Positions 48,632 through 56,733 of a stretch of DNA of 64,000 nucleotides are shown piece by piece (positions within the stretch are counted from its first letter, which is position 1; each line of letters begins with the position of its first letter). The position numbers and the translations under genes were made by a program. The stretch covers positions 40,521 through 104,520 of the forward strand of contig OMZI01000002.1 in NCBI GenBank assembly GCA_900315485.1. The letters run 5' to 3'. The notes beneath the pieces were generated by a model. It had not been told where the DNA came from. It did not search any database and saw only the letters and a program-made list of their open reading frames with translations. The stretch comes from an uncultured Eubacteriales bacterium (GTDB taxonomy: Bacteria; Bacillota; Clostridia; Peptostreptococcales; Anaerovoracaceae).

Positions 48632-50794
48632 TGTGAACTCAGGCACTTCGCGAGGGACAGGGATGCCGGCGTGCATCAGAGCCATTCCGCTCATGATGTG
48701 GCCTTCGCCGTCGCCTTCCACTCTGTAATGTCTGTCACGGTCGAGTCCCTTGCACTTTATGTATTCCTGCGGGCCGTTTACGGTCAGCCGGACAGTGACT
48801 ACGGTCACCAGTGCTTCGCTCTTATCCTTCGCAACAGTCTCCCATGCAACGAGGTTGACCGGTGTGAAAGGATCGGAGAGCCTGTAGTAGTCGCCGAAAA
48901 AATTAAGATCGTAATACTTATGATAGAGATCACTCATCTTCTTGCAGGTGCGGATCTCTTTCTTTTTCAGTTTGGTCGCATCCAGCTCGTACCCGAAAGT
49001 ACCGCACATGGCAATAGCGGCCTTGGTCTCTATAGGGACCATCGGGCTTGCCTCCGAAACATGTGCACCCATGGTGCAGACAGGGTAGAGGAATGATGAG
49101 CCGTAGTGGAGCTTGAGGTTGTCAAGAGGCTTGGTATTGTCTGAACTCCAGTACTGGACAAAATATGTGAGCATTGCAGGGTCAAGCCTTCCGCCGCCTC
49201 CTGCGCAGCCCTCGAACATGATGTCAGGGTGAGTCTTTATGATTCCATCCATTATGCGGTAGAGTCCGAGAACGTAGCGGTGTGACACTTCACCCTGATC
49301 CTCGCCTGCAAGAGCATTGGACCACAGGTCAGTGATCGCGCGGTTTATGTCCCACTTTACATAATAGATGTTCGCGCTGTCCAGAATGCTGTTGACACTG
49401 CTGATCAGATAATCCTGGACTTCCTTTCTGCCAACATCGAGAACGAGCTGGTTGCGGCTCCTTACAGCATGTCTTCCCGGGATAGCCATAACCCAGTCAG
49501 GATGAGCCCTGAAGAGGTCAGAGTCCTCGGATACCATCTCAGGCTCGAACCAGATGCCGAACTTCATCCCGAGGTCATTGATCTGCCTTACGAGCTCGTG
49601 AAGGCCGCACTTTATCTTATTCTCATTGACATACCAGTCACCGAGACCTGAGTTGTCGTCATCGCGCTTGCCGAACCAGCCGTCATCCATGACTACCATT
49701 TCGACTCCCATGTCTCTGGCTGACTTTGCTATCTCTACGAGTTTCTTATCGTCAAAGTCAAAGAATGCAGCTTCCCATGTATTGATAAGAACAGGACGGC
49801 GTACGTCCTTTATGAACTTACTTCTGTTAAGGTTGTTTCTGAAGAAGTCGTGGTACCTGCGGCTCATGCCTGTGAGGCCCTTGTGAGTGTATGTCATCAG
49901 GACAGCAGGCGTGTCGAAGTCTTCGCCCGGCCTGACAGCATAGCTGAACTGTCTGTCATTGATGCCCATCACGAGACGGCACTGGTCATACTGGTCGAGT
50001 TCCGCTTCCGCAACGAAGCTGCCAGAGTACATCAGGGCAAAACCGTAGCATGATCCGTAGTCCTCATTGGCCTCGCTCTCTGCGAGTGCGACGAAAGGAT
50101 TCTGCTGGTGAGAAGAGATGCCGCGTCCGCTGCGGATCTTGTGGACATGATGAGTCAGCGGCTGGCGCTCTACCTGACGCTCCTGGCCGTATCTTCCCGG
50201 AAGGGAGATGAGGTCCATGCCGCTCCCGTTCATATAGTCCATGCACACAGACATTATCCTCTTGAGATGAACAGTATCTTTGCCGGCATTGTGTACTCTT
50301 GCTGCACGCATTATGATGTCTGCTTCCTCAAATACAGAGTAGAGCAGTGTGACCTGTATGTTCGTGATGCTGTCCTCAATGACCAGCTCGAGTGTATCGA
50401 CTGTGTCATTCTCAGTCGCGAAAGGGACAGGGAGCCCTTCCAGTGTGAACGGTCCCTTGTATATAGAGTGGGAGCGGTATCTTCCGTTGAAGGAGAAGCT
50501 CCCGTCTGAATTCTGTACTTCGATAGAGCTGATGCGGAAATCGCCCTGCTGCTGAGTGGTGAACTCCTGTGGCTGCGCATCCAGTGAGAAGGTGCGCTCC
50601 TTAAGTGAATCATACGGATTGCCCGAGAATCCGCGGTCGTAGCGGCGGATCAGATATGAAAGGTCATCATCCCTGATCGTCGCACCGTAATACAGGTGGT
50701 TCACATAATCAAGATTGCCTATCTTGAGCTGATAGGTCGTCTTCGCAGTATGAAGTGAAAAGGTCTTCTTTTCTTTATTGAAAATGATTGCCAT
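48596..50794 (-). CDS. Alpha-galactosidase, glycoside hydrolase family 36
   Basis: 732 residues, cytoplasmic (no signal peptide), the length of clostridial and lactobacillar GH36 enzymes. N-terminal beta-supersandwich (about 1-340), TIM barrel with 'MDDGWFGKRDDDN', nucleophile D482 in 'YVKWDINR' and acid/base D552 in 'SSDNTKP', then a C-terminal beta domain. It releases terminal alpha-galactose from raffinose-type sugars by a retaining mechanism, unlike the NAD-dependent GH4 enzyme at 8.4 kb. GGAGAT precedes the start. It lies 103 bases behind the GH5 gene on the same strand and is probably cotranscribed with it. Confidence 0.94.
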   Translation of the reverse strand: MAIIFNKEKKTFSLHTAKTTYQLKIGNLDYVNHLYYGATIRDDDLSYLIRRYDRGFSGNPYDSLKERTFSLDAQPQEFTTQQQGDFRISSIEVQNSDGSFSFNGRYRSHSIYKGPFTLEGLPVPFATENDTVDTLELVIEDSITNIQVTLLYSVFEEADIIMRAARVHNAGKDTVHLKRIMSVCMDYMNGSGMDLISLPGRYGQERQVERQPLTHHVHKIRSGRGISSHQQNPFVALAESEANEDYGSCYGFALMYSGSFVAEAELDQYDQCRLVMGINDRQFSYAVRPGEDFDTPAVLMTYTHKGLTGMSRRYHDFFRNNLNRSKFIKDVRRPVLINTWEAAFFDFDDKKLVEIAKSARDMGVEMVVMDDGWFGKRDDDNSGLGDWYVNENKIKCGLHELVRQINDLGMKFGIWFEPEMVSEDSDLFRAHPDWVMAIPGRHAVRSRNQLVLDVGRKEVQDYLISSVNSILDSANIYYVKWDINRAITDLWSNALAGEDQGEVSHRYVLGLYRIMDGIIKTHPDIMFEGCAGGGGRLDPAMLTYFVQYWSSDNTKPLDNLKLHYGSSFLYPVCTMGAHVSEASPMVPIETKAAIAMCGTFGYELDATKLKKKEIRTCKKMSDLYHKYYDLNFFGDYYRLSDPFTPVNLVAWETVAKDKSEALVTVVTVRLTVNGPQEYIKCKGLDRDRHYRVEGDGEGHIMSGMALMHAGIPVPREVPEFTSFLYHLKAVDR

Positions 50795-50897
50795 TGCATT
50801 ATCTCCGTCATTCAGAAATAGTATGTATACGCACCTTGTATATTAGAGCATCGCGGCGGATTCTCATATAGACAGATGTGAGATAATATTGTCTAAA

Positions 50898-51926
50898 TTA
50901 CACAAGTCTGACAATTTCATCGATAACACCTTCAAGGCGCCCGTCTGTGAAGCCGAAATCCATCGCCTTGTAGCTCCATGCTGCCCGTCCGATGCCGTGC
51001 TTATCGAATACTGAGCAGATCATCCTGTACCACTCAAGTGTATCCTCAGGCGATGCGAGGTCGATGACACCGAATTCACCGCAGTACAGCGGAACGTTTC
51101 TTTCCTCTGCGGTCTGAACAGCTTCGGCTATAAGCTCCTCGAAGAACTCAGGCCCGAATTTCTTATCGCGGTCAAAGCCGTCGAGGCTAACAAAGTAGTG
51201 CTGAAGCTGCTTTTCCGCTCTCTCTTCGTATTCACCATAAGTCATGTCTATAGGCATGCGGAATGATGTATCCATGCTGCTGATCCAGTACGCGCCCTGA
51301 TGTGTGAAAATGAGCGGCTCATAGCAGTGGAAGTTGTAAATGATATTCTCATCATACGGCGGATCAAGGTCCTTCAGGGCTTCGATGCTGTTGTTGTAAT
51401 ACCCGCCGATGAGGATCTTTATATCACCTGCGATTTCCCTGATGCGGCGTATGCATTCAGCTGCGATCTCATTCCACTTATCGCTGTACTCCTTGTCTGT
51501 AACCTCATTGAGAAGCTCGAAAGCGACACGGTCTGAATGCTTTCCGAACCTGAGAGCGAACTGCTCCCACAGGCGAAAGAACCGCTCCTGATATGCCGCA
51601 TTCTCAAAGAATCCTGACTCTTCTTCGCTGTCGTCAAAGCTGAATCCGTAAGTCTTGTGAAGGTCGAGGACCATGTTGAGACCGTATTCTCCGCACCAGT
51701 CTATGACCTGCTGTATCCTGTCAAAACCGTCCGGGAAATAGCTCCCTTCAGCATCTTCAACAAGATCATAGTCGACCGGAAGGCGGAGGTGGTCAAAGCC
51801 CCATTCGCTGATGCGTCTGATGTCATCTCTGCATATGAATGTGTCGTAGTGTTCAGATGTATGTTCGCACTGTGAGAACCAGCCTCCGAGGTTGATCCCG
51901 TGCATATATCCGTGTACAGATTTCAT
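50898..51926 (-). CDS. Glycoside hydrolase family 5 (cellulase-like), cytoplasmic
   Basis: 342 residues, single TIM-barrel domain without signal peptide or carbohydrate-binding module. Acid/base E141 in 'FELLNEV' and nucleophile E284 in 'YCGEFG'; 'GINLGGWF' near the N-terminus and 'DLHKTYG' are further family motifs. Absence of export suggests it acts on imported oligosaccharides (beta-glucosides, beta-mannosides or similar), not on polymer outside the cell. AGGAG lies upstream of the ATG. It heads the minus-strand pair with the GH36 gene and is divergent from the aldo/keto reductase. Confidence 0.9.
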   Translation of the reverse strand: MKSVHGYMHGINLGGWFSQCEHTSEHYDTFICRDDIRRISEWGFDHLRLPVDYDLVEDAEGSYFPDGFDRIQQVIDWCGEYGLNMVLDLHKTYGFSFDDSEEESGFFENAAYQERFFRLWEQFALRFGKHSDRVAFELLNEVTDKEYSDKWNEIAAECIRRIREIAGDIKILIGGYYNNSIEALKDLDPPYDENIIYNFHCYEPLIFTHQGAYWISSMDTSFRMPIDMTYGEYEERAEKQLQHYFVSLDGFDRDKKFGPEFFEELIAEAVQTAEERNVPLYCGEFGVIDLASPEDTLEWYRMICSVFDKHGIGRAAWSYKAMDFGFTDGRLEGVIDEIVRLV

Positions 51927-52019
51927 TTTTCGCTTCTCCTTGCAACTTACTGGTTCTATTGTCAGAATACAGTGTTTACTTTGCTGACATGACCGATGTC
52001 TTTATGTTTCTGCTTTTGT

Positions 52020-52048
52020 TATAATATCATTGTCAATTACTTATGCAA
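52020..52048. promoter_or_regulatory. Overlapping divergent promoter candidates
   Basis: In the AT-rich 204-bp gap, TATAAT at 52020-52025 points toward the aldo/keto reductase. On the minus strand TTGCAT (52043-52048) and TATTAT (52021-52026) have a 16-base spacer and could serve the GH5-GH36 pair. The boxes overlap, so the two promoters may interfere. Confidence 0.45.
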
Positions 52049-52130
52049 TAACTGTTCTCACAAATAGTAAATACAACTGATAAGAACAATAATTGCCTGA
52101 AGGTGTTGGGGGCATTAGAGAGGAAACGAT

Positions 52131-53309
52131 ATGAAGTACAGAAAAGACAGATACGGAAATGAGATCTCCCAGCTCGGGTACGGCTGCATGAGATTCACGA
52201 AAAAGGGTGCCGGTATCGATTATGACAAGGCTGAGAAGGAAGTACTTCTTGCAATAGAAAAGGGAGTCAACTATTTTGACACTGCCTATATATATCCGGG
52301 AAGCGAGGAATGCCTCGGCAGGATCCTCGATGAGAATAACTGCCGCGACAAGGTGAACATCGCGACCAAGCTGCCTCAGTACATGCTGAGGTCCATGAAG
52401 GCGATAGAGAAGACTTTTGCTGAAGAGCTGACACGCCTGAGGACTGATCACGTCGACTACTACCTGATGCACATGTTCACAGACTATTCAGAGTGGGAAA
52501 AGCTCAAAGCCCTGGGCATAGAGCAGTGGATAGCTGACCGCAAGGCGGATGGCAGCATCAGGAATATCGGGTTCTCATATCACGGTAACACTGACAGCTT
52601 TATTAAGATACTCAACGCATATGACTGGGACTTCTGCCAGGTACAGTACAACTATCTCGATGAGCACAGTCAGGCTGGAAGAAGAGGTGTTCAGGCGGCA
52701 GGTGATAAGGGTGTGCCTGTAGTCATCATGGAGCCGTTGAGAGGCGGCAAGCTTGTCAATCTTCCTGTAAGGGCAAAACAGGAACTTCTCAATTCAGGCA
52801 CAGGATACACAGCAGCTGAACTTGGCCTCCGATGGCTGTGGGATCAGCCGGAGATCATGTGCGTGCTGTCGGGTATGAACTCTGAAGAAATGGTCAGGGA
52901 GAACATCCGTATCGCATCAGAAGCAGAGGCCGGAAGCTTCACTGACGCTGACAGGGCTCTCATAGACAAAGTGAAAAGGATAATAAAAGAGAAGGAACAG
53001 GTGGGATGCACGGGCTGCAGGTACTGCATGCCTTGCCCTCATGGCGTGGATATCCCGGGGACATTCTACAACTGGAACCTTATGTACATAGAGGGAAAGA
53101 AGAATCCTGTGAGATTCGAATACGCCCGCAACATAGGGATGCAGAAGGATCCGGCCTTTGCATCACAGTGCATCGGATGCGGCAAGTGCGAACAGCACTG
53201 CCCGCAGCACATCCGTATAAGAGCAATGCTGAAGAAGGCAGACAGAGACCTCAGACCGCTGCCGTATAAGATCGGGATAGCTGCAGCGAGAAAGTTCATG
53301 TCAAGGTAG
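52131..53309 (+). CDS. Aldo/keto reductase with C-terminal 4Fe-4S domain
   Basis: 392 residues. The AKR barrel (about 1-275) has the catalytic tetrad D50, Y55, K80 and H114 ('NYFDTAYIY', 'TKLP', 'LMHMF'). The tail (about 285-370) carries two cysteine clusters, 'CTGCRYCMPCPHG' and 'CIGCGKCEQHCPQ', typical of ferredoxin-like AKRs in anaerobes. It probably reduces an aldehyde or ketone with NAD(P)H, possibly with electron exchange through the Fe-S centres; the substrate is unknown. GAGAGGAAACG precedes the ATG. Confidence 0.93.
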   Translation: MKYRKDRYGNEISQLGYGCMRFTKKGAGIDYDKAEKEVLLAIEKGVNYFDTAYIYPGSEECLGRILDENNCRDKVNIATKLPQYMLRSMKAIEKTFAEELTRLRTDHVDYYLMHMFTDYSEWEKLKALGIEQWIADRKADGSIRNIGFSYHGNTDSFIKILNAYDWDFCQVQYNYLDEHSQAGRRGVQAAGDKGVPVVIMEPLRGGKLVNLPVRAKQELLNSGTGYTAAELGLRWLWDQPEIMCVLSGMNSEEMVRENIRIASEAEAGSFTDADRALIDKVKRIIKEKEQVGCTGCRYCMPCPHGVDIPGTFYNWNLMYIEGKKNPVRFEYARNIGMQKDPAFASQCIGCGKCEQHCPQHIRIRAMLKKADRDLRPLPYKIGIAAARKFMSR

Positions 53310-53355
53310 AACACAGCTGAACCGGGTGCTATAATAGCAGATAAGGTTTTGAGTA

Positions 53356-53380
53356 TATCCGGCTGTGGGAAAGCCGGATA
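53356..53380 (+). other. Hairpin in the kup leader
   Basis: TATCCGGCT (53356-53364) pairs with AGCCGGATA (53372-53380), ending five bases before GAGGT, the kup ribosome site. It could affect translation start. A TATAAT at 53330-53335 upstream is a candidate -10 box. It is too short for a ydaO-type riboswitch. Confidence 0.45.
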
Positions 53381-53394
53381 AATGAGGTATTGGT

Positions 53395-55422
53395 ATGCAG
53401 GAAATTGAAACCCGCAAGGGACGCTTTAGCGTGGGAATGTTCCTTGTGACGATAGGCATCGTCTACGGAGATATAGGAACATCTCCTATGTACGTAATGA
53501 AGTCGATCGTCGAGGGAAACGGAGGCCTTGCCAACGTTGACGAGACCTTTATAGTCGGCTCATTATCACTTGTCATATGGACTATCACGCTCCTGACAAC
53601 AGTCAAGCATGTGCTCATAGCGCTGCGTGCAGACAACCACGGTGAGGGCGGTATATTCGCCCTGTACAGTCTTGTCAGTGAATGCGGAAAATGGCTTATC
53701 ATCCCGACGATGATAGGGGGAGCCACGATGCTCGCCGACGGTGTTCTGACACCGGCCGTGACCGTTACTACTGCGGTCGAAGGTCTCAGGAGCATCAGCG
53801 TGATGAACCGTATCCTGGGAGACGGGCAGCACCTCGTACTTCTGATCACGATAGCAATAGTCTGCGCGCTTTTCGTCATCCAGAGAAACGGCACGAGCGC
53901 GATAGGCAAACTGTTCGGACCTGTAATGATGATATGGTTCCTGTTCCTGGGGATAACAGGGATCTGGCTGTCACTTGGCGATCTGAGCATAATAAGAGCT
54001 CTCAATCCGCTGTATGCTGTCAGGGTGCTCTTCAGCCCGGGCAACAAGGCAGGACTCATGATACTCGGAAGTGTATTCCTCTGTACGACAGGTGCGGAGG
54101 CCCTGTATACGGATATGGGCCATGTCGGCAGAGAGAATATCTTGATCAGCTGGCCGTTCGTCAAGATCTGCCTGATCCTGAACTACATGGGTCAGTGCGT
54201 ATGGATCATCAGAAACAGCACTAATGCTGAGATGACGGCAATAGAAGAGATCAATCCGTTCTATATGATGCTCCCTGCAGGCATGAGACCGGTAGCTATC
54301 ATACTGAGTGCACTTGCGGCTATCATCGCGAGCCAGGCTCTCATAAGCGGCAGCTATACTCTCGTTCACGAGGCAGCAAGCCTTGACCTGATGCCGCATC
54401 TCAACGTGAGATACCCGTCGGATACCAAGGGACAGATATACGTTCCTATAATCAATAAGATACTGTGGTTCCTGTGCATAGCCGTCATTCTGTATTTCCG
54501 CAGCGGATCACGCATGGAGAACGCATACGGACTCGCGATCACCATCAGCATGCTGATGATGACGATTATGTTCACGGTATACATCGGCATAGTTCACAGA
54601 AGGGTGTTCGGTGCGATCCTTTTCGCGATCACATTTTTCGCTCTGGAAGGAGTCTTCTTCATATCCAGCCTGGGCAAGTTCGCTGTAGGAGGCTATGTAG
54701 CTGTTATACTTTCACTTGCCATTCTCTTCGTGATGCTCAGCTGGTACCGCGGTACCCAGCTCGAACGCATGCAGAGTGTCAAGCTGCCGATGCGGGATTA
54801 TCTCGATACGATCAAAGGCCTTCAGGAAGATGAAGATATCCCGCTCTGCTCCAATAATCTTGTATATATAGCAAAGGGAGCGGATTTTGAGGAGATCGAC
54901 AGAGATATCCTGTACTCTATCCTCGATAAGGAGCCTAAGAAGGCGGATGCGTACTGGTTCATCAGCGTCAATACGACCAACAGTCCGTTCCAGAGAGAGT
55001 ATGAGGTCGAGACCTTCGGTACGGATTACATATTCCGCGTTAATCTGAACCTGGGATTCAAGGTAAAACAGGCCGTAAATGTCTATCTGAGGCAGATAGT
55101 GCATGACCTGCTTGCGACCGGAGAACTGCCAAAACAGAACAAGAAGCACTCGATATACGGACCTTCCGAAGTCGGGTCATTCAAGTTCTGCATGCTCAGA
55201 AAGAGGATGCCGCTTGAGGGAGACATTTCCGCAAGTGACAATCTGTTCATACATACCAAGTATTTTATCAGAAGGATCGCCGGAAGCCCGGCAAGATGGT
55301 TCGGACTTGAAACCTCCAACCTGATCGTAGAGTATGTACCTCTCTTCCTGCCGAGACGCAGCAACACCGAGAAACTTGAGAGAGTCCTGTGGGTGAGAGA
55401 TGATAAGGCCAGAAGGAACTGA
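53395..55422 (+). CDS. kup: KUP-family potassium uptake protein
   Basis: 675 residues; potassium/proton symporter in the cytoplasmic membrane. The N-terminus has the family motif 'GIVYGDIGTSPMYVMKSIV', followed by about 12 hydrophobic helices to residue ~460 and a ~215-residue cytoplasmic domain. 'GSVFLCTTGAEALYTDMGH' (split by charged residues, about 222-243) is also highly conserved. Length fits bacterial Kup (620-680). GAGGT is upstream of the ATG. It lies 85 bases after the aldo/keto reductase with its own leader hairpin. Confidence 0.95.
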   Translation: MQEIETRKGRFSVGMFLVTIGIVYGDIGTSPMYVMKSIVEGNGGLANVDETFIVGSLSLVIWTITLLTTVKHVLIALRADNHGEGGIFALYSLVSECGKWLIIPTMIGGATMLADGVLTPAVTVTTAVEGLRSISVMNRILGDGQHLVLLITIAIVCALFVIQRNGTSAIGKLFGPVMMIWFLFLGITGIWLSLGDLSIIRALNPLYAVRVLFSPGNKAGLMILGSVFLCTTGAEALYTDMGHVGRENILISWPFVKICLILNYMGQCVWIIRNSTNAEMTAIEEINPFYMMLPAGMRPVAIILSALAAIIASQALISGSYTLVHEAASLDLMPHLNVRYPSDTKGQIYVPIINKILWFLCIAVILYFRSGSRMENAYGLAITISMLMMTIMFTVYIGIVHRRVFGAILFAITFFALEGVFFISSLGKFAVGGYVAVILSLAILFVMLSWYRGTQLERMQSVKLPMRDYLDTIKGLQEDEDIPLCSNNLVYIAKGADFEEIDRDILYSILDKEPKKADAYWFISVNTTNSPFQREYEVETFGTDYIFRVNLNLGFKVKQAVNVYLRQIVHDLLATGELPKQNKKHSIYGPSEVGSFKFCMLRKRMPLEGDISASDNLFIHTKYFIRRIAGSPARWFGLETSNLIVEYVPLFLPRRSNTEKLERVLWVRDDKARRN

Positions 55423-55480
55423 TCACAGAAACCAGATAAAAAAGGGGACCGGGGACTGCTGAAAGGTCGGATCATAGCAG

Positions 55481-56680
55481 ATGCAGACAGACAGAAACGA
55501 AGAACTCAGAAAAGCCGCAGCTGCTGCAAGCCTTGAAAAGAGAAAGCAGCAGATGAGGAGACAGAAGAGGCGGAGACGTAAAAGGCTGAGAGCCTTTATC
55601 CTGCTCGGCCTCATTCTTGTGCTCATAATGATCGCAATCATTGCGTGCTCGGTCCATGCAAGAAACAGCAGGGATGAGAAACCGCAGGATGCCGCCGCAC
55701 CGGCAGAGCAGACAGAAGAGAACGATGCTGATGCTGAGGCTGCCTCTGAGAACATAGTCATCGGACTCAAGGGATCGTCTGTACAGAAGGTCCTCGTGGG
55801 CGACCCGTATATTGAGAACGGGGCTTTTGCCATAGACAGGAGAAGCGGGGCCATTCCTGAAAGCGATATCGTCATAAAGGGCAAGGTCGACACTTCAAAG
55901 CCGGGAGAATACAAGGTAACATACAAGGCGAAAAACGACGGGGATTCCGCAGCAGCTGAGAGGACTGTACAGGTGCTGAGTGAGGAGGATTTCGGGGACA
56001 AGGCCTCAAACGTGCCTGTAATGATGTATCACTGGGTATATACGGCTGACGATGTTCCTGAAGACCTCGACGGCAACTGGATACTCGATACGACCCTCGA
56101 GGAGCATCTTGCATTCCTTCAGGAGAATGACTTCTACTATCCGGGATGGAAGGAACTCAGAGCATGGGTCGATGATGAGATATCTCTGCCGGCGACATGC
56201 ACTGTCCTCACATTCGATGACGGAAAAGAAGCATTCCTGAAGTACGGTATTCCTGTACTGGAAAAATACAACATACCGGCAACATCCTTCATGATCGGAT
56301 GGGAGAAAAACGACGGAGCTGAGAAAATCAGGGAGTACGCGTCCCCGCTCATAGATTTTGAAAGCCATACGTATGCGATGCATCAGAAGGTGGATCCGCT
56401 TGTTGACGGTCATAAGGGCATTATGGCAGCGATGAGCAAGGATGAGATCAAGGCCGACCTCACTAAGGCAGCAGAGCTTACAGGGACCAATGACGCGATG
56501 GCTTATCCGTACGGAGACTATACTGAGGATATGCTTGATGCCGTTCGCGAGCAGGGCATTGCCTGTGCATTCACGGTGGAATATGACAGAGTAAGAAAGG
56601 GTATGGACCCGGTAAAACTTCCGAGAGTAAGGGTCCTCGGAGACGAGAGCTTCCAGATATGGAAGGATTCGGTATACTGA
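55481..56680 (+). CDS. Membrane-anchored polysaccharide deacetylase (NodB fold)
   Basis: 399 residues: a very basic cytoplasmic tail (about 1-38), one membrane helix (about 39-58), an acidic linker, a DUF5011-like Ig fold (about 95-165, 'VDTSKPGEYKVTYKA'), then a NodB-type domain. Catalytic 'TFDDG' is at 244-248 and a zinc-histidine segment is in 'ESHTYAMH'; a C-terminal 'AYPYGDY' matches motif 3. It should remove acetyl groups from a cell-wall glycan outside the membrane. The ribosome site is weak. The anchor design resembles the glycerophosphodiesterase-like protein at 11.3 kb. Confidence 0.9.
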   Translation: MQTDRNEELRKAAAAASLEKRKQQMRRQKRRRRKRLRAFILLGLILVLIMIAIIACSVHARNSRDEKPQDAAAPAEQTEENDADAEAASENIVIGLKGSSVQKVLVGDPYIENGAFAIDRRSGAIPESDIVIKGKVDTSKPGEYKVTYKAKNDGDSAAAERTVQVLSEEDFGDKASNVPVMMYHWVYTADDVPEDLDGNWILDTTLEEHLAFLQENDFYYPGWKELRAWVDDEISLPATCTVLTFDDGKEAFLKYGIPVLEKYNIPATSFMIGWEKNDGAEKIREYASPLIDFESHTYAMHQKVDPLVDGHKGIMAAMSKDEIKADLTKAAELTGTNDAMAYPYGDYTEDMLDAVREQGIACAFTVEYDRVRKGMDPVKLPRVRVLGDESFQIWKDSVY

Positions 56681-56733
56681 TCTGACAGGGGAGAAGGATC
56701 AGGCCGTCGATATCATATGTAAGGAGATATAAC